NCBI RefSeq assembly: GCF_018446385.1
Contig: NC_056002.1
Coordinates: 3,831,474 to 3,895,473, forward strand
Reading direction: 5' to 3'
Length of the DNA: 64,000 nt
Origin: Zingiber officinale
Lineage: Eukaryota; Streptophyta; Magnoliopsida; Zingiberales; Zingiberaceae
Each line of letters starts with the position of its first letter. Positions within the stretch are counted from its first letter, which is position 1. The position numbers were made by a program, and so were the translations under genes. The notes beneath the pieces were generated by a model. That model had not been told where the DNA came from. It saw only the letters and a program-made list of their open reading frames with translations, and searched no databases. Positions 38,577 through 49,655 of this stretch are shown one piece after another.

Positions 38577-41240
38577 ATGATAATAAACAATAATTTAAGA
38601 GAAATTAATTGATTTTGAAATTCTATTTTATTATCTTAATCATTTTGGAATTAATTTTTTCATGTTTTCTAGATTTACCTTAGTTTTTCTTACTTAAACT
38701 CTTATTCTACCCCATTTGACATTCATCAAAATATATACAACTAAGCAAGAGACAATATAAAACAGATAAATAGAGCAAGTAAGTATGTCAAATAAATTTT
38801 TTAAAAGTAAAGTTTTTAGGTTTATTTAGGGAGGGACTTAGAAATTTAAAGATCTTTACGGAAATTTTGCACAACATTTTTCTAAAGTGTTTTCAAGGAA
38901 ATTTGTCAAAGTAAAATAATTTTAAAAACATTTGCAAAGTTAATTTTCAAGGTAATTTTTTTCAAAGCAAATTGTGAAAAAAAAAAATCAAACCAGTTTT
39001 TTCAAAACATATATGAAAAGTGTAAAAGTATTTTCAAACTATTTTCAAATTCTTAATAAAGTATTTCAAAGGACTTTCAAAATATTATTGCAAAGTAATT
39101 TTTAAAATAGATAGCTGAAATGTAAAAGAGTTTTTTTAAGGCAAGTTTTAAGTATGTTTAAGGACATTTTTTTAAAAATTTGCAAGTTATTTTCAAAACA
39201 TAAAACTTTGTACGAATTTTGTAAAATATTTGTCAAACTATCTTAAAATTTGAACAAAGAAATTTTTCAAAGTAAAATTTATTTTCAAAGAAATTTTTCA
39301 AAATAAATTTCAGATCATCTCCCTTAACCTGATATTATTTTAAAAATAATATTTATCTAAAAATAATCCTTAAATGTCTAATCTTTAGCTACTAACTAGC
39401 TGCTAAAAGATAATAGCGTTCATTTGGTTAGTCAAGTTAAGTATGTTAATCTAGATAGTTATTTACTAAAATAAACCACTTAACTTAATCAATGTATCTT
39501 TGGTATTTAACACCCATCCTTATTTTGATACACTGATATAAACATATGAAGTCCAGACAAAGGCCTAAGCATCTCACATTATTCTATGTTTTTGAATACA
39601 CAAGCAAGATAATTCTGGTGTACTTGTGAGATGTTGACTGCCTAAAACTATAGAATCATGATTTATAGGGGAAGTTCTAGGCTAAGTCCATAATAATTTT
39701 GAAATACTAGAAAAACGGGGGATTTTGAGAAAATAGAATTAATGAATTTTCCTAGAATTTAAAAATAGTTTAAGGAGAAACACATCCTATGCTTTAATTA
39801 GATTTTCAAAAAAGAATTTACTAGATTATCAAACTAATGTAAATAATAACTATCAGATATATAAACTGAATAAGTTAAGTAGATAAGCCAAGTAAATAAT
39901 ATATACAAGTGCACTGAATAAAGTATAATCATTATCAACAGGTGAAGGTTGAGGATGATCAGTTAAATGTAAAGCCTGAAGTATAGCCTATATCTACTGG
40001 TCTATTTGCCTAAATCCAGTGGTCATCTCGCCACGGAGAGACGTGAATCCCTCCGAGACTGAATGCCAAATTTGTGTGGTAGACTGCTCTAGTTGGGCAA
40101 GGCGCTCATCTATGTAGAGTGAGGTCGAAGGCTGGGTCATGATTGGAAGAGCTGCAAAGAACTCCTCAAATGTAAAGTCTGACATCTCTTCCTCTGTAGC
40201 CATGGTTGCCTCATCGACCTCGGCTGGGATAATCGGCAGGATTCCCTCATCTGCCTCGTCTAGAATGGCTAGTTGAAGATATGCTCTCCAAGGCAGTCCC
40301 CTTGAGCGGTAACCTCTATATGCACTAATGCAAGCTGATGCTAACCAATCTTATCATACTCGCTAAAAGGAGTGAGTGTACTCTGAGTCATGTCCACACC
40401 TATGGTCAAAAAGATGAATGTTAAAATGTGACAGTAGTGCATGTGAATTCGTCCCCTTGTGATAAGACTGGATACCTGAATGACATTCTAAAACATATGT
40501 AATGCAATGTCGATGTCTAATCGCTGGTATAGTGCATAAAGGAAGAAAGAATGTGATGATCACATCGTCGCAACATCGCGAGATGTGATTGGTAAAATAC
40601 AGGTGGTAAGGACTCTATACAAGACATAATCCTGAACTCTGAGAGACAGAGATCTAAAGTCGGTCACAATGAGTACTCTCTCTTCAAAAAAAAAAAAATA
40701 CATATGGATGGTATCCAATGTAATATGAGAGAAGGGTTCGCCAAATGGCAAGTCCCTACTAGGATAACATAAAAACGGGCATGCAGACTGCCTAAGTCCC
40801 AAACTATCATATAGTAGAGTAGGACAGAACCTAAAGTCCTTACCGACTACTCTGGTAGAATATGTCAAGTCAACTATCTTAATTAAGTTGTTATAAAATT
40901 GGGCATATAAATCTAGGTTGACTGAATGACTATAGTAAACCTATCTATCTAACTTGTAGTAGTCTATAAGTTCTATAATAGAGGTATAATAACGAGAAAA
41001 AGAAATTGTCCTATTGAGGTACCTAGACTTTAATGCAACATATGTACAGTTCAAAAAAATCTAGCCTAAGTCGCTTAGTAGGAAATCTGACATCAACAGA
41101 GGAGACACTACAAAAACTAGCATGGAATGGATTAACGCTCTGTCTCTTCTAAAAGTGATACATACATGTAAATATTCAAAGAAAGCATGCAAATATAAAG
41201 GAATAAATATTTAGATAGAGTAAGAGGATACTTAGGAGGC
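38577..41240 (-). mobile_element. Interior of a degenerate LTR element with ORF remnants
   Basis: At 39362-39790 it matches 16206-16570 in order and phrase. On the minus strand, 40868 down to 39994 holds protein-like remnants: a block with GKDFRFCPTLLYDSLGLRQS, then a block with HMLECHSGIQSYHKGTNSH after a frame change, then MATEEEMSDFTFEEFFAALP with a heptad-like stretch. These recall the extra plant-specific ORFs carried by some large plant retroelements, but the family was not identified. Broken, several interruptions. Confidence 0.45.
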
Positions 41241-43452
41241 ATATTTGTTGTTTAGGAGGTGAAAAGGTAGAAAAACGCATAGAAAGTCGGCTAAAGGCTC
41301 TTCCAAAGGTGTTTTCATTAATAGAGAAGTCCTCTGTTCGCTGTCAAAATAGGGATTGAAGGTGCCTTTAAGCAGATAGAAGATGGCTTCTGTGTCTTAT
41401 AGAGGGTGCTTTTAAAGTTTATGAAGGTGCCTTCAACTGTTTGGGCTGGAGTTTTACTGCCTTACTGCAGGGCGCCTTCAACTTAACTAAATGTGCCTTT
41501 GGTTTTTTTGATTTTTTTAAGGTTAAGTATTAATTTATTTTAAGCAAGTTTAAATTAAATTGCATTAATTTTGATTTGTTAAATGAACTTAGAATTAAAT
41601 TGATTTTAATTATAGTTAAGTTAAGATAAGGTTTATGTTTAATTAAGTCAGGGTTTTAATTATTTTGATTAAGTTCTCATTTAGGTGTGAATTTTAAGTG
41701 ATTTTAATTTAGAGTTTTGCATTAAGTTAAACTTTAATTTTAATTTATGTATGTTTTAATTTTAATTTTAAATTTAAGTTTAATTTAAATGTTAAGTTTT
41801 AGTTTAATTTAAATTTAAATTTTAAATTTTAGTTTAATTTAAATTTTAAGTTTTAATTTTAATTTTAATCTTAAATTTTAAGTTTTAATTTTAATTTTAA
41901 TCTTAAATTTTAAGTTTAATTTAAATTTTAGTTTTAATTTTAATCTTAAATTTTAAGTTTAATTTAAATTTAACTTGAATTTTTATTTTTTATTTTTAAC
42001 TTTAAGTTTAATTTAAATTCGGTTAGATTTAGGTTTAAATTTGAATTCAATTGATCTAATCATCTCACCCAGTTTAAGTTTTCAGACAAAGGTATTCCTA
42101 TAGTTTTGTGAAATGAATTAGCTGAATTTTTATTTGAAGATAGTTTGACTTTGTGTTAGATTTAGGTTTAACTGTTAGTTAATTAAATGCACATTTCAAA
42201 AATTTACTTTCAGGCTGTGGCAAAGTACAGGAACCTTCTTGGATATCGGAGCAACGACCACTTATAGACAAAGTCTTTTTAAGAAATTGGACATTTAATT
42301 TTTTTATTGATAAACTCTGGTTTAACTAGTCTAGGATTTGGCGAGGTGACTTCAGTTAGTTTCACTTAGCTAAGTAGACTAAGAAGGGTATGTTTTACCC
42401 TACTTGACTCCCTAGTCTAAGCTTCCCTAATGTACTATCATCTCGTCCCATCCTGGTACTAGGTTAGACAAAAGTCAAGTTCTTTTTTTGTCTAGTCCTA
42501 ATTACCCAGCCAGGTAAACTATTATTTTAGAGGTGCCAACTAGTTTTGTGTCTCCCTTGAATTATTGAACTTGGGTTTATTTTAAGTTTTATGTTTATGT
42601 TGATTTATTTTATAGTTATAATAAACTTGATTATATCAAATTTGCAATTATTTGATTTAAATTTAGTTTTTTTTTATTTGAATTTAATTTATTTGTTTTA
42701 GATTTTAAGTTTGGATTTGAATTTATAGATTTAAATTTTGTTTTTAGGTTTGAATTTAAATTATTTCATTTTGTTTTTAGATTATGAATTTCAGTTTTTA
42801 GGTATATAATATTACAGCTTGATTTGAGTTTCCATTTTCGGTTCGATAATTAATTTGTCTGGGTGTCTGGAGCTCCTTTTTTTAGCTACATGATTTCTTA
42901 CATCACAAGGTTAGCATAACAAACAAAACATAATTGAATTTGACAGTCTCGGGATTATCCGATTCTGACTTTCAAATTTTCGTAAAATCCTAAGTCGAAT
43001 CGACATCTGCTGTTCCCTCTACAAGGAATGCGTTCTCACCTACTCCTCTTAGGAGAGTTTACATAATGTCAAACCAATCCTCGAGACCAGTTGAAATTTT
43101 GCTCAACATCCGAGACTTCAGGACTTTTCGCTAGATGTCCTATCCCCGACCTATCCAGACTCCCGCCTGGTGTCTGTGACCTTCAGGATTTTTGCCTACT
43201 ATCCTCGACCCGTAAGATTTTTTGCCCGATGTCTTGGATATGCTAGGACTTCTGTCCAGTCCCTTAAACCAAGACTTCCTTGTCTAGCCATAACTAGGAC
43301 TTTTCATCTACCTAGTATTCATTAAGACTTTTACATTGCCTAAACTCACTTAAAACTTTCCTGCACACGTAGTCAGACTTATTAGAACGACAATATCTTT
43401 AACTTTGACCCCTTTGTCATTATCAAAACTTAAGTTCGATCATCTGGGGCCA
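41241..43452 (-). mobile_element. Degenerate LTR-derived sequence with AT-rich field
   Basis: At 41280-41500 it has repeated GGTGCCTTTAA-like phrases. From 41500 to 42060 it is a field of TTTAATTTTAAATTTTAAG-like units. The part 42050-42500 matches 22160-22556 plus 27541-27690 without interruption and so shows an unoccupied version of the target of the 5-kb element. The part 42850-43452 resembles the second half of the LTR at 14506-15625 (for example CCTAAGTCGAATCGACATCT against CCTAAGTCGGACCGACGATT). Boundaries are uncertain. Confidence 0.5.
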
Positions 43453-44210
43453 GCTGCGGCCAAACTCGCGGCTAATAGTCGACGACCACCCAAGCTACTG
43501 TCGGCTAAGTTGCCGACCGTGAGCTGGTGGTCGACCAAGCCACCAGCTGTGTTCTAGCGGTTGACCACGCAGCCAACTGTGGCCAAGTCACCAATCGCAG
43601 CCAACAACTGGCGATTGCCCAAGCTACGACCGATCAAGCCGCCAGCCACAAGTTGACAACCAGTTAAGCTGTATACCATATTTTGGCTGTTATAGTGGTG
43701 TGCTAGCGGCCAAAGCTGCATGTTGACAGCCGGCAAAGCCGCCAGCCACAAGTTGACAACCAGTTAAGCTGTATACCATATTTTGGCTGTTATAGTGGTG
43801 TGCTAGCGGCCAAAGCTGCATGTTGACAGCCGGCAAAGCCGCCAGCCACGTGGTAGCAGATTCGGGAAGAAGGAGAGACAATTTAGAGGAGAGAACTTAC
43901 CAGTTGCTAAAGTCGCTAGAAGATGATTTGGGAAGAAGTTGTGCGCATTAGAAAAATCGAGGTTGTGCCCTAATTTTTCAATCCCATCTTACTGTCAAAA
44001 TTGAGATTCCGTCGAAAATTTTCAATGGAATAACATTTCCGTTGGTAGCTTGGGCTAGGGCATTCCATCGGAATCACAAATTCTTTCAATAACTCAGGGT
44101 TGGATATTAGGATTTGGTAGTACATGCTATACCTTTTTTAATGGAATTTTATTTAGTTTTACCGACAAAATTTCAATTTTATCCATATTTTTGTTAATAT
44201 TTTTGTAGTG
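43453..44210 (-). mobile_element. CACTA-type terminus with GC-rich subterminal part
   Basis: Reading the minus strand, the sequence starts CACTACAAAAATATTAACAA at 44210. It is followed by scattered ACCAACGGAA- and CGACGGAA-like subterminal motifs, the same motif type as at the CACTA end at 28382. Beyond about 43870 it becomes a GC-rich block with many GCCAGC/GGCTGG units, including a perfect 100-bp tandem duplication. Orientation is that of a second terminus facing the one at 28382. The 3-bp flanks differ (CTA before 28382, GTT after 44210). Confidence 0.6.
43641..43840. repeat. Perfect 100-bp tandem duplication
   Basis: Bases 43641-43740 and 43741-43840 are identical, each starting GCCAGCCACAAGTTGACAAC and ending CGGCAAAGCC. 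A third partial copy begins at 43841 (GCCAGCCACG). The minus-strand open frames over it merely translate the repeat. Confidence 0.95.
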
Positions 44211-44880
44211 GTTAGATTTGATTGATATATTTTTTTAATTTTTTATTGATTAAAATTTGATTCACCCGTTAAAGTTAAGTTTAACTAGTAAACTAATAAT
44301 ATTTATTAGTTATGCTTATTATTAATTGGTATTTTTTTTTTATAAAAAGTCTTTTAAAAGTATTAAAACACATTCAATATTATTTATCTCTAAATTTTAA
44401 TTTTCTCCCTCTCTTCTAGTTAGGGTGCCCTTATTCCTCTAAGTTATTGTTTGTAGCCTCACTTTTCTTTACAATTTATTATTAATATAAAAAAATATTA
44501 CCAACTAAATATTTTTTCTTGATCAATAAAAATTAAAATGTATATTAATCAGTATTATAATAATTAAATATTACTAATAAAATTAAATATTTTATATAAA
44601 AATTATTTTAAAAAATTAGTATTTATTTTTTTTAATCCCAACCCTAAATATTTTTTTTTCACCTAGGCCTTCAAAAGTCTTGAGATGGCCGTATATATAT
44701 ACACACGTTAATGGATGGAATTATGATATAAATCCATAATTAATGATAATTATTTTCTTAAAATAAAATAAGAGAAAAAGAAAGGTAAATTGTTTGATAT
44801 AATTATCATACATATGAATTATATATCGACGGATTTTATCTTTATTACAGTGTATATATATATATATATATATAGTGATG
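44211..44880. other. AT-rich spacer with a TA microsatellite
   Basis: There is no gene. The sequence is about four-fifths A/T by eye and ends with a (TA)n run at about 44852-44874. Confidence 0.5.
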
Positions 44881-46700
44881 CTATGCTGCGGACTGGAATT
44901 TGCGGATCGCTACGGACTGCCCTCGTGGCAAAGTCCACGTCTCACCGTTTTTAATTACTTCTCGCCACGAAACCCTGCACAAGCCCTCATCTTGCCTTTC
45001 GACGTTGTGCCCTAGCTCCTGCCCCAACTCGCCGCATCTTCTTCCTCCCGACGCTGCCCCAAATCACCACTCGCCGCATCTTCTTCCTCCCGACGCTGCC
45101 CCAAATCGTCTCTTCCTTTTTCTCCTGGCGCTGTGCCCCTACAGGCGCCTCTTCCTCCCGACGTTGTGTCCTAGCTCCTGCCCCAACTCGCCGCATCTTC
45201 TTCCTCCCGACGCTGTCCCAAATCGCCTCTTCCTTTTTCTCCTGGCGCTGTGCCCCTACAGACGTCTCTTCCTCCCGACCTGTGCCCTAGCTCCTGCCCC
45301 AACTCGCCGCATCTTCTGCCTCCCGAACCTGCTCCAAATCGCCTCTTCCTTTTTCTTCCGACGTTGCCCAGACTCGCCGAAGAGACCCCTCTCGCCGAGT
45401 CCCTGCAGAAGCCCTCTTCTTATGATCAAACCAACATCTAAATCATCACTTTGGCATCTTCTGTCGACTACACAACCTCTAAATCATCACTGAAATTGTT
45501 ACTACCACTTGTAAGTTGCATGTTTATTTTTGTGTGCATTAAATTTGACACTTTGATTTTTTTTAATTTTTTTTTTTACAATTTAATGGAGGAACCTAAT
45601 TTTGTTTATTTATTACACAGGCTAATCCTGCGCAGGCTCTTAATGTTCCTGTTGTCCCTTTAGGAGCTTTACTAGCAGCTGCCTATCCTTTATCATCTGG
45701 ACCTCCATATGTTCTGTCATGGCTTAATGATCAAATATCAGCACAGGATATGATTTCAGCCTGAGTTGTTTACAAAGCTTATCTTGAATAATTTTTGTAA
45801 GTACAAATTTATTGAACCGTAGTCTTAATATAGCAGTTAACATGCTCATACTGTAGACACATTACATGCTGATATACTAGCCACCAATTTTCTGACTGGT
45901 TTTTGCTTTGATTCAAATCAACTTCTACTTTTCTTTTGTGGCAAGCCTATTTACCTTCATATTTATTTTTAATCCCTCTAGATTAGTGAACACTATAATT
46001 GGGGATAGTACATGCAAATAAGTGGCTTTGGCTTCTTTTTTTTCTTTGGCTCGGTGGATGAATGATTTAGTTTGTACAACTCTAAATCTAGCTTGGTCAA
46101 CTTTATATAGTTTTGTGAAATTCTCTTTGAAAGATGTGGAGGATGTGATTAATATGTACAGAAAAGGCAAGTCTGAAAGGGTATGATTGTTTGTAACTTA
46201 TGGGGTACTTTGATGTTTAGATATTTGTAGCTTGTGATCTTAAAACAGCTGATTCTTCAGAGTAAATGCTACAATTCAGTTTGTCAGTTTTTTTTTCAGA
46301 AATCATTTTTTTTCTCTCTATTTATGGTTTTTTTTCCTAAAACATTTTGTTTGTGTTCCCATAACACAAGGATGGAGTATAAATTTCTTTTATTTTACAC
46401 AAGGATAAAACTCTATCTTAATTACTTTATATCCGTTTCAAATGTCACCATCTTACATTCTGAATCATGGTACTTCTTTCCTGAACCGATTGTCGGAGCT
46501 AGTAGTAAAAATTAACTTATGATCAAATTTGTTTATATTTCTGTTGCAAATTTCATCATATTGTTTACGATAGTATTTACAATCTGATTTATTTTTATTT
46601 ATGTTGCAAGTGTTTCTGTTTCTGTTTTACAGTATCTACAATAAGTTGTATTTTTTATTTGTTTATCTAATTATTTATTGTCAATTATAATGTGAGGGTG
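44881..46700. other. Upstream region of the FAR1-like pseudogene
   Basis: The first 600 bp are unusually GC-rich for this window and hold the minisatellite at 45003-45370. The stretch around 45622-45765 has a reading with NPAQALNVPVVPLGALLAAAYP and then SSGPPYVLSWLND, which looks protein-like; its source was not recognised. It could be a gene fragment or an untranslated exon. The rest, up to 46700, is AT-rich with T tracts. Confidence 0.4.
45003..45370. repeat. GC-rich minisatellite with a 42-bp and a 117-bp period
   Basis: The phrase CTAGCTCCTGCCCCAACTCG starts at about 45012, 45171 and 45287. The first interval (159 bp) exceeds the second (116 bp) by about 42 bp, because the block ACTCGCCGCATCTTCTTCCT is duplicated once more in the first unit. 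The translation of 44900-45493 is a Pro/Cys/Leu repeat and not a recognised protein. Confidence 0.75.
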
Positions 46701-46707
46701 TCCAGAA

Positions 46708-48449
46708 ATGGAAGAAAATCGAGTTGATAATCAGGAATACATTCCCCAAGTTTCAGATGATCGAAAGCCAAAAATTGGAATGGAATTCTCATCACTAGAT
46801 GAGGCATATTCATTCTATAATCAATATGCACGAGAAGCTAGGTTTAGTTCAAGGATGCACATGAGCAAGAAAAATAAGATCACAAATGAAGTAACGTGGA
46901 AACAAATTGTATGTTTTAAAGAAGGACATACAGATCTAATGCAGTGGAATAAACATACAAAAGTTGATCAACCGACAAAAGAAAGAGCACGTGGCGCAGT
47001 TAGAACGGGTTGTAAATCAAATATTACATTTGTGAAGAAACAAACTGGGCCTAATTGGGTTGTTGGTAACTTTATAGAAACTCATAATCATCCACTTTCT
47101 ACTCCATCCAAGGTGCATTTGCTACGCTCACATTGTAATGTTTCGGCAGCAAAGAAAACATTGACGAAACAATTTTCAGAGGCCAATATACCTACTTGTC
47201 AACAAATGCGAATATTGAAGATAGAGTATGGAGGACCTGAGAGAGTAGGTTGTACAGAAAAAGATATTAGAAATTTTGAGAAAAATCTAAGAGATGAGCA
47301 AAAAGGTATTGATGCTGAAACACTAATCAAGTTTTTTTACATCCGAGCAAGAGAAGAATTCTGCTTTTTTCTTTAACTATGAGACTGATTCAGATAATAG
47401 ATTTAGTAGATGTTTTTGAGCTGATCATATATCCAGGCGGGCATATAGTGTATTTGGTGATATAATTGTATTTGATACAACATATAACACCAACAAATAT
47501 GGCTTGATTTTGACACCTTTTGTAGGAGTTAATCATCATCATCAGACAATTATATTTGGTTGCGGATTTCTAAGTGATGAGAAAACTGAATCTTTTGTTT
47601 GGTTGCTTAAAAAGTTCATAGAAGCCATGCCTAAAGGTCCACCAAGTGTTATCATCATTGATCAGGATCTTGCTATGACAAAAGCAATTGCACAAGTTTT
47701 CCCTCAAACAGTGCATCGATATTGTTTATGGCACATACTGAACAAATTTCCAGAAAAATTAAAACCTTTGACTTTTCAAAACCATTATCAAAGCTTAAAG
47801 AATATCATTGCAAATTCTACAACACCTGATGATTTTGAAAAATCATGGGAATAAGCTATCAAGTCTGCTAACTTAAAGAATAATAATTAGTTATCGTTGA
47901 TATATGAATTACGACACAAATGAGTGCCAGTATATTTTAGACATTTATTTTGTGCTGTAATGTCAAGTAGTCAAAGATTTGAAGGCTCACATGCATTTTT
48001 CAAGAGATATGTCTCAAATAAGAATGATGGATTTTATCATCTGTTTTAATAGAGTACTGAGACATCAAAGACATAATGAGTTAGTTGCTGACCATATTGT
48101 AATGAATGAACATCCGAAAATTAAGACAAATTGACCAATGAAAACTCAAATGGTTAAGTTGTACACAAAAAAGAAATGGCTGGAGTTTCAAAGTGAAATG
48201 AGCGAGAGTCATGGTTATTATGTGCAGCAAGTATTTACAGAAGTTGACTAAGTGGTTTACCATGTGATGAAATTTCAAAGTTCTTCTTCCTCGAAATCAA
48301 GGGTACTTATGCATGACAAACAAAGAGATTACATATCGTGTAGTTGCACAAAATTTGAGTTTGAAGGCATTCCATGTAGACATATGCTAACTTTTTTCTA
48401 TATTAATCAAGTGTTTCATTTGCCTGATACATATATACTCAAACGATGA
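46708..48449 (+). pseudogene. FAR1-related sequence / MULE transposase-like pseudogene
   Basis: FAR1/FHY3 proteins are transcription factors derived from Mutator-like transposases. The first open part (46708-47376) holds the N-terminal FAR1 domain of the WRKY-GCM1 zinc-finger type (C in IVCFKEG, C in RTGCKS, and HNH in ETHNHPL). A second part (about 47430-47854) holds the MULE transposase core with FDTTYNTNKYG, VIIIDQDLAM and VHRYCLWHI. A third (48252-48449) has a SWIM zinc finger, CSCTKFEFEGIPCRHML. The frame shifts near 47365, a TGA stands where the family has Trp near 47417, and further stops follow 47854, so no full protein can be made. It may be a dead FRS gene or a dead transposon; no terminal inverted repeats were found. 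Confidence 0.85.
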
Positions 48450-49250
48450 ACAAGTGTTTCTTCTCCTTTTACTCTTTTCCCAAATAAAAAAAAAAGACAA
48501 AAAATTGTACATGTTAATAGAAAAGAACTTTAATAAAAAAAACCTAAAATGAGTATTCAACAGCTAGAAATTATATTTTATTTTCCATAATCGATTATTT
48601 GATAATCGCACATTAAAACATATGCGAGACAAAGTAACAATTATGAGCTCACCTTTCTATGCGACAATCATTTCCTTTCCTCTCTCAGAAAAGAATCCTA
48701 TCCACCCACGTTGCGACAGCGTGTCATTTCTTAGCGTCCGCATATTCCCTTGCCCGCAGATGACAGCAGCGCACGATGCCGGTAAAATTACTAAAATCCC
48801 CTCGCTCTCTTTAACTCAGCAGAGTAATTGCCATGGGTATTCTCGTCTTATCGGCCAAGATAATTATGGGATCTCGGGCGTCTTCTTAAAATGGCCTAAA
48901 CTCCTTTATCTTTTAATAAAATAAATAAATAAATAGTTATTTATTTATTTATTTATCAACTGTAATCATGGATTTCCAGATATAAAATGCTCTTTGTCAA
49001 TTTAAAGCTCAACTTAATAGCTTATGATAATTTTTATTTAATCATAATTATTCAATTTTCAAATTCCAAACAAACGTACGTATATTACATATAAGTAAAC
49101 TATACGATCTTGTGCAGGAAAATGTTGAATGATTTACTAGAAATTATGGTCAGAAAAATGTTCCCAGAAAGGGAAAGAATTTCACGTCATGATAAAAAAA
49201 ATATTACGGAGGGGCAATTTCGTCAACAACGAAAAGAGGACGCACTAAGT
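48450..49250. other. Intergenic region before the NMCP1/CRWN gene
   Basis: There is no gene. The 48.6-48.9 kb part is less AT-rich and may contain promoter elements. An (AAAT/TAAA)n run lies at about 48916-48954. The CT-rich transcript leader of the next gene starts at about 49290. Confidence 0.45.
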
Positions 49251-49634
49251 CCCCGGAGAGAAAATAATTGGAAAAGATAATCGAAATTGGTCCACTCGAT
49301 CTCCCTCTGTTTCCAATTCTAGGGTTTTCTCTGTGCGTCCCTTGTTCGATCCGCTTTTCGTCCGTTCCCTCCCTGCAATTTCCTCCACTAATTGTTGTTG
49401 TTCACCTTCAATTCAGGGCTCCGAAGTTCCTTTCGCGATCCAGTTCGTCTCCCTCGTTCGCTCGAGTGAGGAATTCCTCTTCGCCTGAAGGTTCCGCAGT
49501 TACTCTTTGCCTTCTGGGCGTCAGAAGCCGTTTTTGTTTTCCCTTCTTGTGTTCAGTTTGTGGATTAGGGCTTTTGGTTCCCACTCCTGGGGGGAACTGA
49601 AGACCCTTCTAGGGTTTAGGCTCGGGAAGCTTTG

Positions 49635-49655
49635 ATGAAGAAAGAGTATTCGTGA
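49635..49655 (+). promoter_or_regulatory. Minimal upstream ORF overlapping the NMCP1 start codon
   Basis: ATG at 49635 opens a six-codon frame (MKKEYS) whose stop TGA shares its last base with the main ATG (TGATG at 49653-49657). Such an arrangement suits termination-reinitiation or dampening of translation. The arrangement is seen directly; its function is inferred. Confidence 0.6.

Noticed and set aside
39994-40868. Minus-strand frames as a host gene
   Set aside because: They lie between LTR-derived segments, are broken by frame changes, and have the AT-rich degenerate flanks of retroelement interior.
43554-43881. Minus-strand frames with a repeated WLAALPAVNMQLWP-type segment
   Set aside because: The repetition is the 100-bp DNA duplication. 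The frames have no domain and lie in transposon sequence.
44900-45493. A 197-residue open frame rich in Pro, Cys and Leu
   Set aside because: It translates a minisatellite, no domain is present, and the same repeat is open on the other strand too.
49268-49600. A separate small gene in front of NMCP1
   Set aside because: It is a CT-rich transcript leader with no domain, continuous with the NMCP1 5' region.
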